NCBI GenBank assembly: GCA_934462715.1
Contig: CAKSIJ010000015.1
Coordinates: 8,097-72,096 of the forward strand
Direction: 5' to 3'
DNA: 64,000 nt
From: an uncultured Clostridia bacterium
GTDB taxonomy: Bacteria > Bacillota > Clostridia > UBA1381
Shown: positions 26,248 through 35,556 of the stretch, in pieces
Position numbering within the stretch: position 1 is the stretch's first letter
How the letters are laid out: every line of letters begins with the position of its first letter
Notes under the pieces: model-generated
What the model was told of the DNA's origin: nothing
Database searches by the model: none
Seen by the model: only the letters and a program-made list of their open reading frames with translations
Made by a program: the position numbers and the translations under genes

Positions 26248-29200
26248 TTAATCTTCTTTTGCTGCTCTGATTGAAGCTACACAGTCAGGTGCAACGCCGC
26301 TCGGGTTACTGAAAGTAAACATGGAATCGCCGGACCATTTCGGAGCTTCTGTATCAAGGAAATCCGTAATAAGATAACCGTCAGCCTTTAAGAATACATA
26401 CGTTCCTATATCGAGCTGCAAAGCACCGAATTCAAGATCAACCCACTTGTTATCCGAAATATAGAAGTTAAGATCGGATTTTTTGATAGGATCTCCGGCA
26501 GTTCCCGGAACACGTTTCTGAATTTCGAGTGCATTACTCTTAACTATAATGTTATATCCGCCGTTCAAGAAGGTGTCAACAGTGTTCTGCAAGCCTAATA
26601 TACAGTAGTTTGAGCTTACGTTTACCTTGTAGCCGAACTTGATAGAGGTACAAGCCGGTAAAGGCGTTCCATAACCGCACAGCTCATAGTGTGTTGTTCT
26701 TCCCTGATCTCCGCTCAATGTCAGAGTACCGTCATCGCCAAAGGTATATTTTCCGTCAACCGTTGACCAACCGGCTTGATCCGCAATCATATCCTTAACA
26801 TTTACCGTATCATAGTTGATATTCTTGCTCAACTCATTAATTACCGTATTTATACCCTCGTTTGCCGCTTCTATTTCTTTCTGCGTAACCGTACCCGATT
26901 CGTTTGCTGCAACCGCAGTATCAAGCGCGGTCTTAACCATATCCTTGTAGCCTTTCTTAAATGTTCCTGCGGCAGTACCCTCTCGTATACCGTTATACAA
27001 TCTCTGGCAAAGGTCTATGTTCTTTGTCAGCTCGGTACGGTCGGTTCGTTCTCTCTGTACCGAGATAAGCAATCTCGGGGCACCGGTTTGGTTAAAGCTG
27101 CCCGCCATCGACTGCGAGGTGTTAACCCCGGTAACTGTCCACCAATAAGGTTTTTTTCCTGACGGAATGTATTTAACATTCGCAAAATTCTGATTGGTTT
27201 CCTGTTCGATAACCACATTCTTCATTTCGGGGTCTTCAGCAATTTTAACAATATACTTATCCGAACCGTTGTGTTTGTCCCATGTGAAATTACAGCCGAG
27301 GTTTGAAACGTTGTCTGTGCCGTTAAGCGGTGAAATCAGTCTGAAGCCGGTTTCCTCCGCCTTTTTAACCTCGATTTCGCTCTTTTCCTTCAAAAGTCCC
27401 ATTTGGCTCATATCAATTTCGGCAATACCCGGGAATTGCTTTGCTTCTTTTGAATCCTTTTTCAGAGTAAGCTTTCTGTTTTCAAGATCCTCAAAATAGC
27501 TTCCGTCAGTTTTATCCTCTAAATTATTTTCGTATACGCCGTATTCCTTGAACTCGTTTGCAACCATGTTCGACATACACTTATACAAAATGTTGTCTTT
27601 TACTGTGTTATTCATAGGCTTTCCGAGATCCTCGGGGACATCTAAAATTGTTGCAAGCTCGGGGTATTTGTCTTTCCATGGCGATTTGTTGTAAGGCACC
27701 TGCAAAATAGTATTGTATGCCTGGCCGCCTTTTGCAGCATGGTAAGATGCCCAGCCCACGCCTCTTGCATCAAAGAACACGCCATTATCACAGTCGGCGA
27801 TAATGTTATTTTCAAACACATGGTCACGTCCGCCGCCTATCATAATACCGAGGTTACACTTGTACATGATATTATGATGAGTATTAACGCTCGACATCAA
27901 ATCATCATAGTATAAACCTGCAACAAATATCGAACCGCCCTTGGTTGCAGTTGTGTCAATATCATGAATATAGTTGTATGCTATTTCTATACCTCTGTTT
28001 GTATAGTTACGTCCGGTATATATAGCACCTGCATCACAAGGCTCGTTTACAAGATTATATAATTCGTTATAGAGAATCCTGTGGTCATTTCCCTGAAAGT
28101 TTATGCCTGCCGCAGAGGAATTGTGTATCAGATTGTGCTGAATAAGTGTGCCTACACCCTCAAGCGATATACCTATACCGCCTGTTTTGTCTCTTTTTGC
28201 GAAATCATAGATATGATTGTTTTCAATCACATTGTTTCCTGAGGTAAGCGTCATTCTGTCACCGCCTGTAAGTCTTATTCCCATTCCGCCGGTAAAGCAT
28301 ATTGTTGAATTTTTAATTGTACACTCGGATGCATCCGTCATTGTTATGGCATTTTTGCCAATATGCTTAACCTCGCAGTTATCGATAACAATGTTATTAC
28401 ACTTTGTAAAAACCATACCGTTGCCCTGAGTTCCGCTGAAGCTGAGATTTTTCAGAGTGATATACGACAGCGATGTTGCTGTCAGCATATCGGTATTCCT
28501 GTCCGAAAACTCTATATCGACGCCGGCTATATTATACGGCGGATAATAATATAACAGTTTATTCTTGGAATCCACATAAAACTCACCCGGGCTATCAAGC
28601 TCCTCCAAAAGATTTTCTATCAAGTATCTGTTGTTTGAACTCATGCCGTAATAAGGTTTTTTATCCAATTCGATGGAAGATCCGCTTACGGCTTTCAGCA
28701 TGAGAGTTTCATATCTGTACTCAACTCCCCAATAACCGCTAAGCATTGCCGTATTTGCCTTAGACCAACGTGCCGCACGGTTTCCGGCTTGCTTGCCGGA
28801 AAAGGTTGTTGTGTTTGTAACGGTATTGATACGGTCAAAGCCTGTGTTCGGCCAGCGTGCAACTGTCTGCTCGCTGCCGTTAACGATAAGATTCTGGTTA
28901 TTCAAATCCGCACCTGTCATGATGTTTGACAGATTGTACACTCCTATGTACTTTCTTGCTTCGGCGGGAATCCTGTCAAGCACTTCTTTATCCGTCAGCT
29001 GATTAAACATGGCCGGTGTGAGCTTTTTGCTCATTTTTATATTAACCTTTTCGTCCTTGTAGCCCTGTATAACAAAGGGGTCTCCGACAGTTCCCGAGGT
29101 GTTTTCGTTGAGCTTTATCGTATCTGTGATATAATAATCTCCGCCTCTTATATTAACCGTCACCTTTTTTCCCTTTGCCGATCTTCTTGCCGAAATACCC

Positions 29201-29472
29201 ATCGCAATACCTGCCGGTATTGTTTGCAGCGGTGAATAATATGTTCCGGTGTTTGAGTCGCTTCCGTCGGGAGATACAAAAATCTGAATTTCGTTCTCCG
29301 GAGCAACGTATACGTCCTCCTCCGGGGTTACTTCTCCGTTCTCCGCAGCCGTTTCCGCCGAAACAGTTACGTCCTCCTGCACAGGAGAATCATTCTCCTG
29401 TGCAAAGACATATGCCGTTGTTAAAATCTGCGATAATGCAAGAATTAATGAACATATTCTTTTTTTAATCAT
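26248..29472 (-). CDS. Secreted right-handed beta-helix protein with FIVAR-like and C-terminal domains
   Basis: 1074 residues. Signal peptide at 1-24. The region starting IQIFVSPDGSDSNTGTYYSPLQTI is the usual entry to a parallel beta-helix, and rungs follow to about 640 (NNIVIDNCEVKHIGKNAITM, ENNHIYDFAKRD). Then comes an Fn3-like segment (about 700-780), a helical FIVAR-like segment (about 800-880) and a C-terminal beta domain. The fold is that of polysaccharide lyases and some hydrolases, but catalytic residues cannot be assigned by eye. It is a paralogue of the next gene upstream. Confidence 0.83.
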   Translation of the reverse strand: MIKKRICSLILALSQILTTAYVFAQENDSPVQEDVTVSAETAAENGEVTPEEDVYVAPENEIQIFVSPDGSDSNTGTYYSPLQTIPAGIAMGISARRSAKGKKVTVNIRGGDYYITDTIKLNENTSGTVGDPFVIQGYKDEKVNIKMSKKLTPAMFNQLTDKEVLDRIPAEARKYIGVYNLSNIMTGADLNNQNLIVNGSEQTVARWPNTGFDRINTVTNTTTFSGKQAGNRAARWSKANTAMLSGYWGVEYRYETLMLKAVSGSSIELDKKPYYGMSSNNRYLIENLLEELDSPGEFYVDSKNKLLYYYPPYNIAGVDIEFSDRNTDMLTATSLSYITLKNLSFSGTQGNGMVFTKCNNIVIDNCEVKHIGKNAITMTDASECTIKNSTICFTGGMGIRLTGGDRMTLTSGNNVIENNHIYDFAKRDKTGGIGISLEGVGTLIQHNLIHNSSAAGINFQGNDHRILYNELYNLVNEPCDAGAIYTGRNYTNRGIEIAYNYIHDIDTTATKGGSIFVAGLYYDDLMSSVNTHHNIMYKCNLGIMIGGGRDHVFENNIIADCDNGVFFDARGVGWASYHAAKGGQAYNTILQVPYNKSPWKDKYPELATILDVPEDLGKPMNNTVKDNILYKCMSNMVANEFKEYGVYENNLEDKTDGSYFEDLENRKLTLKKDSKEAKQFPGIAEIDMSQMGLLKEKSEIEVKKAEETGFRLISPLNGTDNVSNLGCNFTWDKHNGSDKYIVKIAEDPEMKNVVIEQETNQNFANVKYIPSGKKPYWWTVTGVNTSQSMAGSFNQTGAPRLLISVQRERTDRTELTKNIDLCQRLYNGIREGTAAGTFKKGYKDMVKTALDTAVAANESGTVTQKEIEAANEGINTVINELSKNINYDTVNVKDMIADQAGWSTVDGKYTFGDDGTLTLSGDQGRTTHYELCGYGTPLPACTSIKFGYKVNVSSNYCILGLQNTVDTFLNGGYNIIVKSNALEIQKRVPGTAGDPIKKSDLNFYISDNKWVDLEFGALQLDIGTYVFLKADGYLITDFLDTEAPKWSGDSMFTFSNPSGVAPDCVASIRAAKED

Positions 29473-29533
29473 TTATTAAATCGCTCCTTTCGGTACCTTG
29501 CAGTACGTTCTCCAATGCTGCTTGTGTAAGGAC

Positions 29534-32197
29534 TTATTGATTTTTGTACAGCAAAACCTTTTCTTTCAAAACAGGCTTCATTCTGCCTATTCCGTCCCAC
29601 ATCATGATTACCGCATACCAGTCCTCGTCTGCTTCTGCCGGAACATCAATGTCCAGATTTACCAATTGATCCTCGTAGATATAGCACTCATCAAATGTCT
29701 GCACCTTGCGCAGCTCGCCGTTTCCGTTGTATATTGCCGCAACTGTTACAAAACGGTTGCCGGAATTTACGTCAAATTCGCTCTCTGAAACAGCCGGCTG
29801 ATAATCGTCAACTCCTATGCCCATTTCCGCTGTTGATTTTGATACGGCGTCCGGAACGTTTGCTCCGGTAATTGCGATTTCATAATTGTCATCAACTGTA
29901 ATACCTGCATCCTCAACCTTGATTTCACGGTTTTTCTCAGGCTCACTGTCATCTATTGGGTTACCATCCTTATCATGAGCTATGCCTATTATCAGATATT
30001 TGGGATAAGAATTCTTTTTCCACTTCTGATTCCCCTGTTCCTCTGCAGAAAGAGAATCATACCATTCGTCCATCCTGAAACAGCGCCTTGCCCATTCACC
30101 GACATATACGTTGTCCTGCATTGTTCTGTTATAAACTCTTCCGAGGGTACTGTTGATGATATTTCTTCTTTGCGTAAGAACGCTTGTCTTATTGGCTTCG
30201 GTATAATATGTCAATCCGGCATCCTTTATCGTTTTGTCAAAATCGTCAACTCTTTCAAGCAATTCTGCAAATCCGGGGTATTTATTTATCCACAAATTTT
30301 TGTCAAAATCGGGATTTGGAATAAGCTTATCCTCGTCTGTCAGAGTATTTGCTTTCTGCTTTGCCAGATACTCGTCATAGTTACTGTACATAAGTCTTTT
30401 CAGAGCCTTATACATACTTCCGCCGTTGTAATCCTCAAGCTCATCTATATGGTAGTGTGCTTTGGTATCCCACCAGATACCTCTGTTGTCATATGCCATA
30501 CCTCTGCGGCAGCCAATTGCTATGTTTCCGGAAAAGATGTTATCAGAACCTCCTCCTATCAAGTATCCTCTTGACATATTGTATACGATGTTTCCCGTAA
30601 TCGTAACACCGCTCTGCATATCATCGGCATAGATAGCCTGATTATCGGTACCCCCGTAGTATACTATGCCCGCACCGGGATCATACGCCCATTCCTCGTA
30701 ATTCAGCCGTTCATACGGATCATATATATAATTGTTTCTTATAACGTTTCCTCTGTTTATCCAGCTTCTTCCGAGATATATTGCACCTGCGTCCCAAACA
30801 TCAGCCATTGTATTGTAAACCCTGTTATACTCTACAATGTTATCATTTCCGCCGAATGTTACCGCTCCTGCCGGGCAGTTATAGATTTCATTATGTGAAA
30901 GAGTTGTTCCGACTCCGTTAAAGGATATACCTATCGTCGGGGCAACAATACCCTTACGGCTGTCGATTATAGATGTCTTGCAAATCTTACCGAAATCATG
31001 TATGCTGCAGTTTTTGATAATATTGTTTGAAGGTATCAGCTTAACACTATCTCCTCCGGTTATATCTATTGCTCCCGAGTTTAAATCAAACAGTGATGAT
31101 TTTAAAATCGCAAACCCTGTAACGTTATTGCCGTAAACGGCTCTGTCATGTATTCCTGTAATGATTGAGTCATAGATTGTTATATTGTGGCAGTCTGTCA
31201 TTCTGAAAGCGTTTCCGTATGCGCCAATCATGTCTATGCTTTCAAACTTAACGTTTGACACACCGTTCATTTCAATCATATCGCCGTATGCTCCGTTGGT
31301 CTTGTGAAAAGTGAGGTACATACCTTGTGTTTCCGACAACGCTTTGCTTGGATAATAATACAGTTTCTTTGCCGTTGCGTCAACATAGTATTCGCCGGGC
31401 TCATCTATTCCCTCAAGCGTATTATACACGATAATCTGCGGATTTTTATGGTATGGGTTAACCGAAGCATTAACCGGATTTATATTGTCAATAGCTACCG
31501 TTGTATCTCCTACTTTTTTCATGGATTGCAAATATGTCCACGAATATTCGTTTGCCTTTGCAATTACCGGTATTTTATCACCCTCTGCATAGTATGTGAT
31601 AGCTCTGTTTAACTCCTCCGGTATCTCGTATGCAGTACCCTCGCTGTTTAACGAAAACGTCAGAACTCCGCTGTTGGGCATTCTTGAAATCTGCTGAGCG
31701 GAACCGTCAACGCACAAAACGTCGACGGGACTTCCCTTAAGCAAACCCTCATAGTCCGACAAATTAGCCTCGTAAACCTTGCCTTTTACCGAATCCGAAA
31801 GACGTTCGTTGTCAGACAGGGTAAATCTGGCAGGATCAATATATTTTCCTCTTGTGAATTTAACACGTTCTCCCTGATACGCTCTGAAAATTACCGGCGC
31901 GTCCTCAGTACCACTGTCCTCCGAAGTAAGTTTTAATGAATCATCAAGATAGTATGTCCCCTCTTTAAAAATAATGTGAACAGTCTTTCCGGGGTTCTGC
32001 TGCCTATAATACCTTTCAAGCTCTACCGCACGTGCCGGCGTAGCTACCGGAGAAGTAAGATATCTTCCATCGTTGTTGTCATCGCCGTTTTTCGACGAAA
32101 CATATACCTTGACTTCATTGCCCTGCGCATATACAGGCACAGCCGATGCACTGCTAAGAATTACACAAGCCAAAAGTGAACTGAAAATTTTTTTCAT
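29534..32197 (-). CDS. Secreted right-handed beta-helix protein, paralogue
   Basis: 887 residues. Signal peptide at 1-25 (ending VPVYAQ), then VKVYVSSKNGDDNNDGRYL and IIFKEGTYYLDDSLKL, the same entry as its neighbour, and beta-helix rungs to about 560 (NNIIKNCSIHDFGK, LSHNEIYNCPAGAV). An insert with many charged residues follows, then a C-terminal beta domain. It lacks the FIVAR-like segment of the paralogue. The two are co-transcribed after the sugar-binding lipoprotein, so action on the same extracellular polysaccharide is likely. Confidence 0.83.
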   Translation of the reverse strand: MKKIFSSLLACVILSSASAVPVYAQGNEVKVYVSSKNGDDNNDGRYLTSPVATPARAVELERYYRQQNPGKTVHIIFKEGTYYLDDSLKLTSEDSGTEDAPVIFRAYQGERVKFTRGKYIDPARFTLSDNERLSDSVKGKVYEANLSDYEGLLKGSPVDVLCVDGSAQQISRMPNSGVLTFSLNSEGTAYEIPEELNRAITYYAEGDKIPVIAKANEYSWTYLQSMKKVGDTTVAIDNINPVNASVNPYHKNPQIIVYNTLEGIDEPGEYYVDATAKKLYYYPSKALSETQGMYLTFHKTNGAYGDMIEMNGVSNVKFESIDMIGAYGNAFRMTDCHNITIYDSIITGIHDRAVYGNNVTGFAILKSSLFDLNSGAIDITGGDSVKLIPSNNIIKNCSIHDFGKICKTSIIDSRKGIVAPTIGISFNGVGTTLSHNEIYNCPAGAVTFGGNDNIVEYNRVYNTMADVWDAGAIYLGRSWINRGNVIRNNYIYDPYERLNYEEWAYDPGAGIVYYGGTDNQAIYADDMQSGVTITGNIVYNMSRGYLIGGGSDNIFSGNIAIGCRRGMAYDNRGIWWDTKAHYHIDELEDYNGGSMYKALKRLMYSNYDEYLAKQKANTLTDEDKLIPNPDFDKNLWINKYPGFAELLERVDDFDKTIKDAGLTYYTEANKTSVLTQRRNIINSTLGRVYNRTMQDNVYVGEWARRCFRMDEWYDSLSAEEQGNQKWKKNSYPKYLIIGIAHDKDGNPIDDSEPEKNREIKVEDAGITVDDNYEIAITGANVPDAVSKSTAEMGIGVDDYQPAVSESEFDVNSGNRFVTVAAIYNGNGELRKVQTFDECYIYEDQLVNLDIDVPAEADEDWYAVIMMWDGIGRMKPVLKEKVLLYKNQ

Positions 32198-32199
32198 GA

Positions 32200-33633
32200 T
32201 TATCTTCCTTTCTGCTTTTTAGAAGCAAAAAATTCGTCTATCTGTTTTTGTATGTCGTTTTTAACATCTTCCAAACCTGCGTCCTCATATCTTTGCATCA
32301 TTTCTTTGAAAATCTCCTCGCTGTCTCTTGAACCGTTTGCCAGTGCCGAATATTCTGAACCGATTGTGCCCAGTGCCGTAATCTGCGGCTTTATATTTTT
32401 ATCGCTGAACCAAAAGCCTGCAATACGTGACTTTGCGGCAGAATCGTTAAATTCCTTTGTCTTTGCCCAAACGTCATCGTCCTGGTTTTCGTTTATCAGC
32501 GCGTTGAATTGGTTTCCTACCATCCAAGCCTGTATTCCGTAGCCCGAATCCTTGATTTCGGAATATTTTCCGTCTGCGTTTACGGTGTAGTTTTTATCCT
32601 TGATACCGAGCGAAATAAGATTATATAATTCCTTGTTTGTGTTAACAAGAGAAATAAGCTTGACGGCCTTTTCCTTATTTTTCGATTTATGATTAATTCC
32701 TATCATGGTTGCACGTGTTCCGCCGTTTTTAACAAGCGCCTTGCCAACCTTAACAAAATGGTAATCGGGGTATATACTCTCGATTCCCGGCTTCCATGTT
32801 ACCGAGAACACTCCGTATCTCTTAGCCTTAAAATCTGTATCGTCGTCCGTAACCGATGCTACGTCTTTTCTTATATATCCCTTAAGATACCAATCCCTCA
32901 GGGTTTTGAGACTCTGTTGGTATTCCGGTGTATCGTATGAATAAATAAGCTCTGTCGAATCTCCCTCTGTCGGAAGTACCATACCGCCCGCAACCTCTTC
33001 ATAATTATTGCTGGTCCACATTACATTACCGTAATTTGTTCTGTACGGATAGATGTCAGGCTCGCCCGCCTTAACCTTTGCAAGGAAATCCTCCAACTCC
33101 TCGGGTGCTTCTATGGATTCCTTATCAAAGCCATACTTTTCCGCAAGACTTTTTTGTATTCCGTATGCAAACTGCACAGCCTCTATCTGAACATTCGGAA
33201 CCGCATAGATTTCGTCCTTATACTTAACGTCATCCCAAATATAGTCGTCTATTGCGTCCCAGAGTTCGGGTGCGTTTTTGTCGATAAGCTCGGTAAGGGG
33301 TGCTAAAACCTCGTTTGAAATTCCCTCTGCATATGAGCTTAAATATCCGACAAACATCAAATCAAAATCGGAGTCTCCGGCTGCCATTTTCATTCTCATC
33401 TTTTCTCCGTAAGCACCCATGTCTATTGTTTCAATATTAACCTTTGCTCCGATTTCCGGAACTGTGATTTTATTGATTTCTTCTTCAACCTCTGCCTTTG
33501 CGGTCAGATTGTTGTTAGTCGGGAGATACCATGTGAGAGTATCTACCTTAGTTTCTTTATTTCCTCCGCACGAACAAAGTCCACCCGCAATTGCCGTACA
33601 CATAATCAGGCTGATAATTTTTTTCGTATTCAT
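32200..33633 (-). CDS. Extracellular sugar-binding lipoprotein (ABC transporter, LplA-like)
   Basis: 477 residues with a lipoprotein signal (lipid Cys in GGLCSCGG near 20-22). WYLPTNNNLTAKAEVEEEIN and MKMAAGDSDFDLMFVGYL are typical of family 1 solute-binding proteins. The late FNALINENQDDDVWAKTKEFN and the C-terminal helical end match the DUF3502 tail of LplA-type proteins. It would deliver oligosaccharides to the two permeases just upstream. A second, diverged binding protein is encoded at 42307. Confidence 0.9.
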   Translation of the reverse strand: MNTKKIISLIMCTAIAGGLCSCGGNKETKVDTLTWYLPTNNNLTAKAEVEEEINKITVPEIGAKVNIETIDMGAYGEKMRMKMAAGDSDFDLMFVGYLSSYAEGISNEVLAPLTELIDKNAPELWDAIDDYIWDDVKYKDEIYAVPNVQIEAVQFAYGIQKSLAEKYGFDKESIEAPEELEDFLAKVKAGEPDIYPYRTNYGNVMWTSNNYEEVAGGMVLPTEGDSTELIYSYDTPEYQQSLKTLRDWYLKGYIRKDVASVTDDDTDFKAKRYGVFSVTWKPGIESIYPDYHFVKVGKALVKNGGTRATMIGINHKSKNKEKAVKLISLVNTNKELYNLISLGIKDKNYTVNADGKYSEIKDSGYGIQAWMVGNQFNALINENQDDDVWAKTKEFNDSAAKSRIAGFWFSDKNIKPQITALGTIGSEYSALANGSRDSEEIFKEMMQRYEDAGLEDVKNDIQKQIDEFFASKKQKGR

Positions 33634-33685
33634 ATTTCATTTCCTTTCTTTATAAATTGCTTAAAATTGTACTCATTAAAATGCT

Positions 33686-34567
33686 TTAACCCTTAACACT
33701 TCCCAAAACCATACCTTTAACAAAATATTTCTGGAAAAACGGAAATACAAAAAGTATAGGTCCTGCAACTACTACCGCCATTGCCATTCTTACTGTTTCG
33801 GCAGGAATATCCACAGCCTCGACAGCAAGCTCCTTTGCGGTTTGGTTTTCCTGTAACAGCTGAAGATTCTGCATAATTCTCTGAAGCATATACTGCAAGC
33901 TCTGAAGCTCCGGCTTATCTATGTAAAGCATCGCCGTATACCAGTTGTTCCACTGTCCGAGGAATATATTAACTGCCATCGTAGCCAAAACCGGCTTTGA
34001 AAGAGGATAAACTATCTGGAACAGTATTCTGTATTCCCCGGCGCCGTCTATGTATGCCGATTCAATAATAGATTCGGGCAGTCCCTGGAAAAATGTTCTC
34101 ATAACGAATGCACTCCATACGCTGAAAAGTCCGGGGATTACGTATACCCAAATGGTATTGTTCAAATGAAGATACTGAGTTATAAGTATGTAGCTCGGCA
34201 CAAGCCCTCCGTTAAACAGCGTTGTAAAATACATTATAAACGAGAGCCTTTTTCTCGGCGCAAAATTCTTTCGCGAAAGCGGATATGCAAACAGCGAAAT
34301 CATCAGCACCGACAGCACCATCGACATAACGGAGAAAATCGCCGTTACCTTGTAAGCGTTAAGAATTGTTTTCGGATTTTTAAATACATATTCATAAGCC
34401 GACCAGTCAATTCTTCTCGGCAGAATACTGTAGCCGTAATACGATATATCGGTTTCATTTGACAAGGAAACAGATACAAGTATAATAAACGGTACAACAA
34501 CTGCCACAGCCAATATCGCTAAAAATATTGTCAGCAGCGTTTGTGAAATGATATTGTTTTTCTTCAT
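33686..34567 (-). CDS. Sugar ABC transporter permease (LplC/YtcP-like)
   Basis: 293 residues with six predicted membrane helices. The EAA loop reads ESAYIDGAGEYRILFQIVYPLSKP near 190-215, and the C-terminus ends FFQKYFVKGMVLGSVKG, as in MalG-type CUT1 permeases. It pairs with the MalF-type permease 17 bases upstream. No ATPase gene is in the window; CUT1 importers of this type in Firmicutes often share one ATPase encoded elsewhere. Confidence 0.93.
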   Translation of the reverse strand: MKKNNIISQTLLTIFLAILAVAVVVPFIILVSVSLSNETDISYYGYSILPRRIDWSAYEYVFKNPKTILNAYKVTAIFSVMSMVLSVLMISLFAYPLSRKNFAPRKRLSFIMYFTTLFNGGLVPSYILITQYLHLNNTIWVYVIPGLFSVWSAFVMRTFFQGLPESIIESAYIDGAGEYRILFQIVYPLSKPVLATMAVNIFLGQWNNWYTAMLYIDKPELQSLQYMLQRIMQNLQLLQENQTAKELAVEAVDIPAETVRMAMAVVVAGPILFVFPFFQKYFVKGMVLGSVKG

Positions 34568-34584
34568 TGTATTAGTCTCCTTTC

Positions 34585-35541
34585 TTAGAATAAGCTTCTC
34601 TCGGGGTCAACTTTTCTGACGATTGTATTAGTCGCAAACACAAGCGCAAAGCCTACAACCGACTGCAAAAGTCCTGCCGCAGAGGATACACCCATATCTC
34701 CCTGCACACGCATTACACGGAAGATATATGTCGGAATAATATCCGTTACCGAATAAAGTACGCCGACGTTTCTCGGTACCTGGTAGAAAAGTCCGAAATC
34801 TCCGCCGAATATACCGCCGACCGCAAAAATCGTCTGTATACACAAAATCGGTACAATTTCCGGAAGCATGATATACCATACCTTATGTCTGCGCTTTCCG
34901 CCGTCAATTTCAAGTGCCTCGAACAGCTCGGGGCTTATCGCCATGAGAGCCGCATAATAGAGGATACTTCCCATTCCGAAGCCTTTCCATATATTACATA
35001 TCGGCAAAATAAATCTCCATGCCCACGGCGTTTGATACCAGTCATATTCGGGAAATCCGAACTTTATTAAAAACTGATTTAAGAGTCCGTATGTAGGATT
35101 TAAAAATGCGAACACCATGTAGGATGCTATAACCCACGAAAGGAAGTTCGGAGTTATAAGCATTGTCTGAAAAATCTTTGTACACAGTCTGCTTTTGAGA
35201 TTATACATAAGTATCGCAAGCAGAATTGCCGCTATGGTGCCGGTTATAATCATGATAATATTCATGTACACCGTATTCCATGCGATATGCAAAAAATCGT
35301 TAGAACTCAGAAAAACCTTAAAATTATCAAGTCCGCACCATTCGCTTCCGAATATTCCTCTTGCAAATTTGTAATCTTTAAAAGCTATGATTATTCCGAA
35401 CAGCGGAATATAGCAGAATATTACAATATGCAGCATCGGTAAAATACACATAGACCAAAATTCAAACTGACTTTTGTTCCATTTTTTCTTTTTCCCCGTT
35501 TTTGTGACCTGTTTATTTACTGTTTTGTTGTCTGTTTTCAA
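34585..35541 (-). CDS. Sugar ABC transporter permease (LplB/YteP-like)
   Basis: 318 residues. A basic N-terminus (KKKWNKSQFEFW) is followed by six membrane helices. The EAA loop is LFEALEIDGGKRRHKVWYIMLPEI. GIIIAFKDYKFARGIFGSEWCG is characteristic of the LplB/YteP group, which imports complex oligosaccharides such as those from rhamnogalacturonan or xylan. It lies 15 bases after the 937-residue InlB-repeat protein. Confidence 0.93.
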   Translation of the reverse strand: MKTDNKTVNKQVTKTGKKKKWNKSQFEFWSMCILPMLHIVIFCYIPLFGIIIAFKDYKFARGIFGSEWCGLDNFKVFLSSNDFLHIAWNTVYMNIIMIITGTIAAILLAILMYNLKSRLCTKIFQTMLITPNFLSWVIASYMVFAFLNPTYGLLNQFLIKFGFPEYDWYQTPWAWRFILPICNIWKGFGMGSILYYAALMAISPELFEALEIDGGKRRHKVWYIMLPEIVPILCIQTIFAVGGIFGGDFGLFYQVPRNVGVLYSVTDIIPTYIFRVMRVQGDMGVSSAAGLLQSVVGFALVFATNTIVRKVDPERSLF

Positions 35542-35556
35542 ATTATTACACCTCGT

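Noticed and set aside
29975..30574. 199-residue frame antisense to the beta-helix gene
   Set aside because: Composition is typical of antisense shadow; no start signal and no domain.
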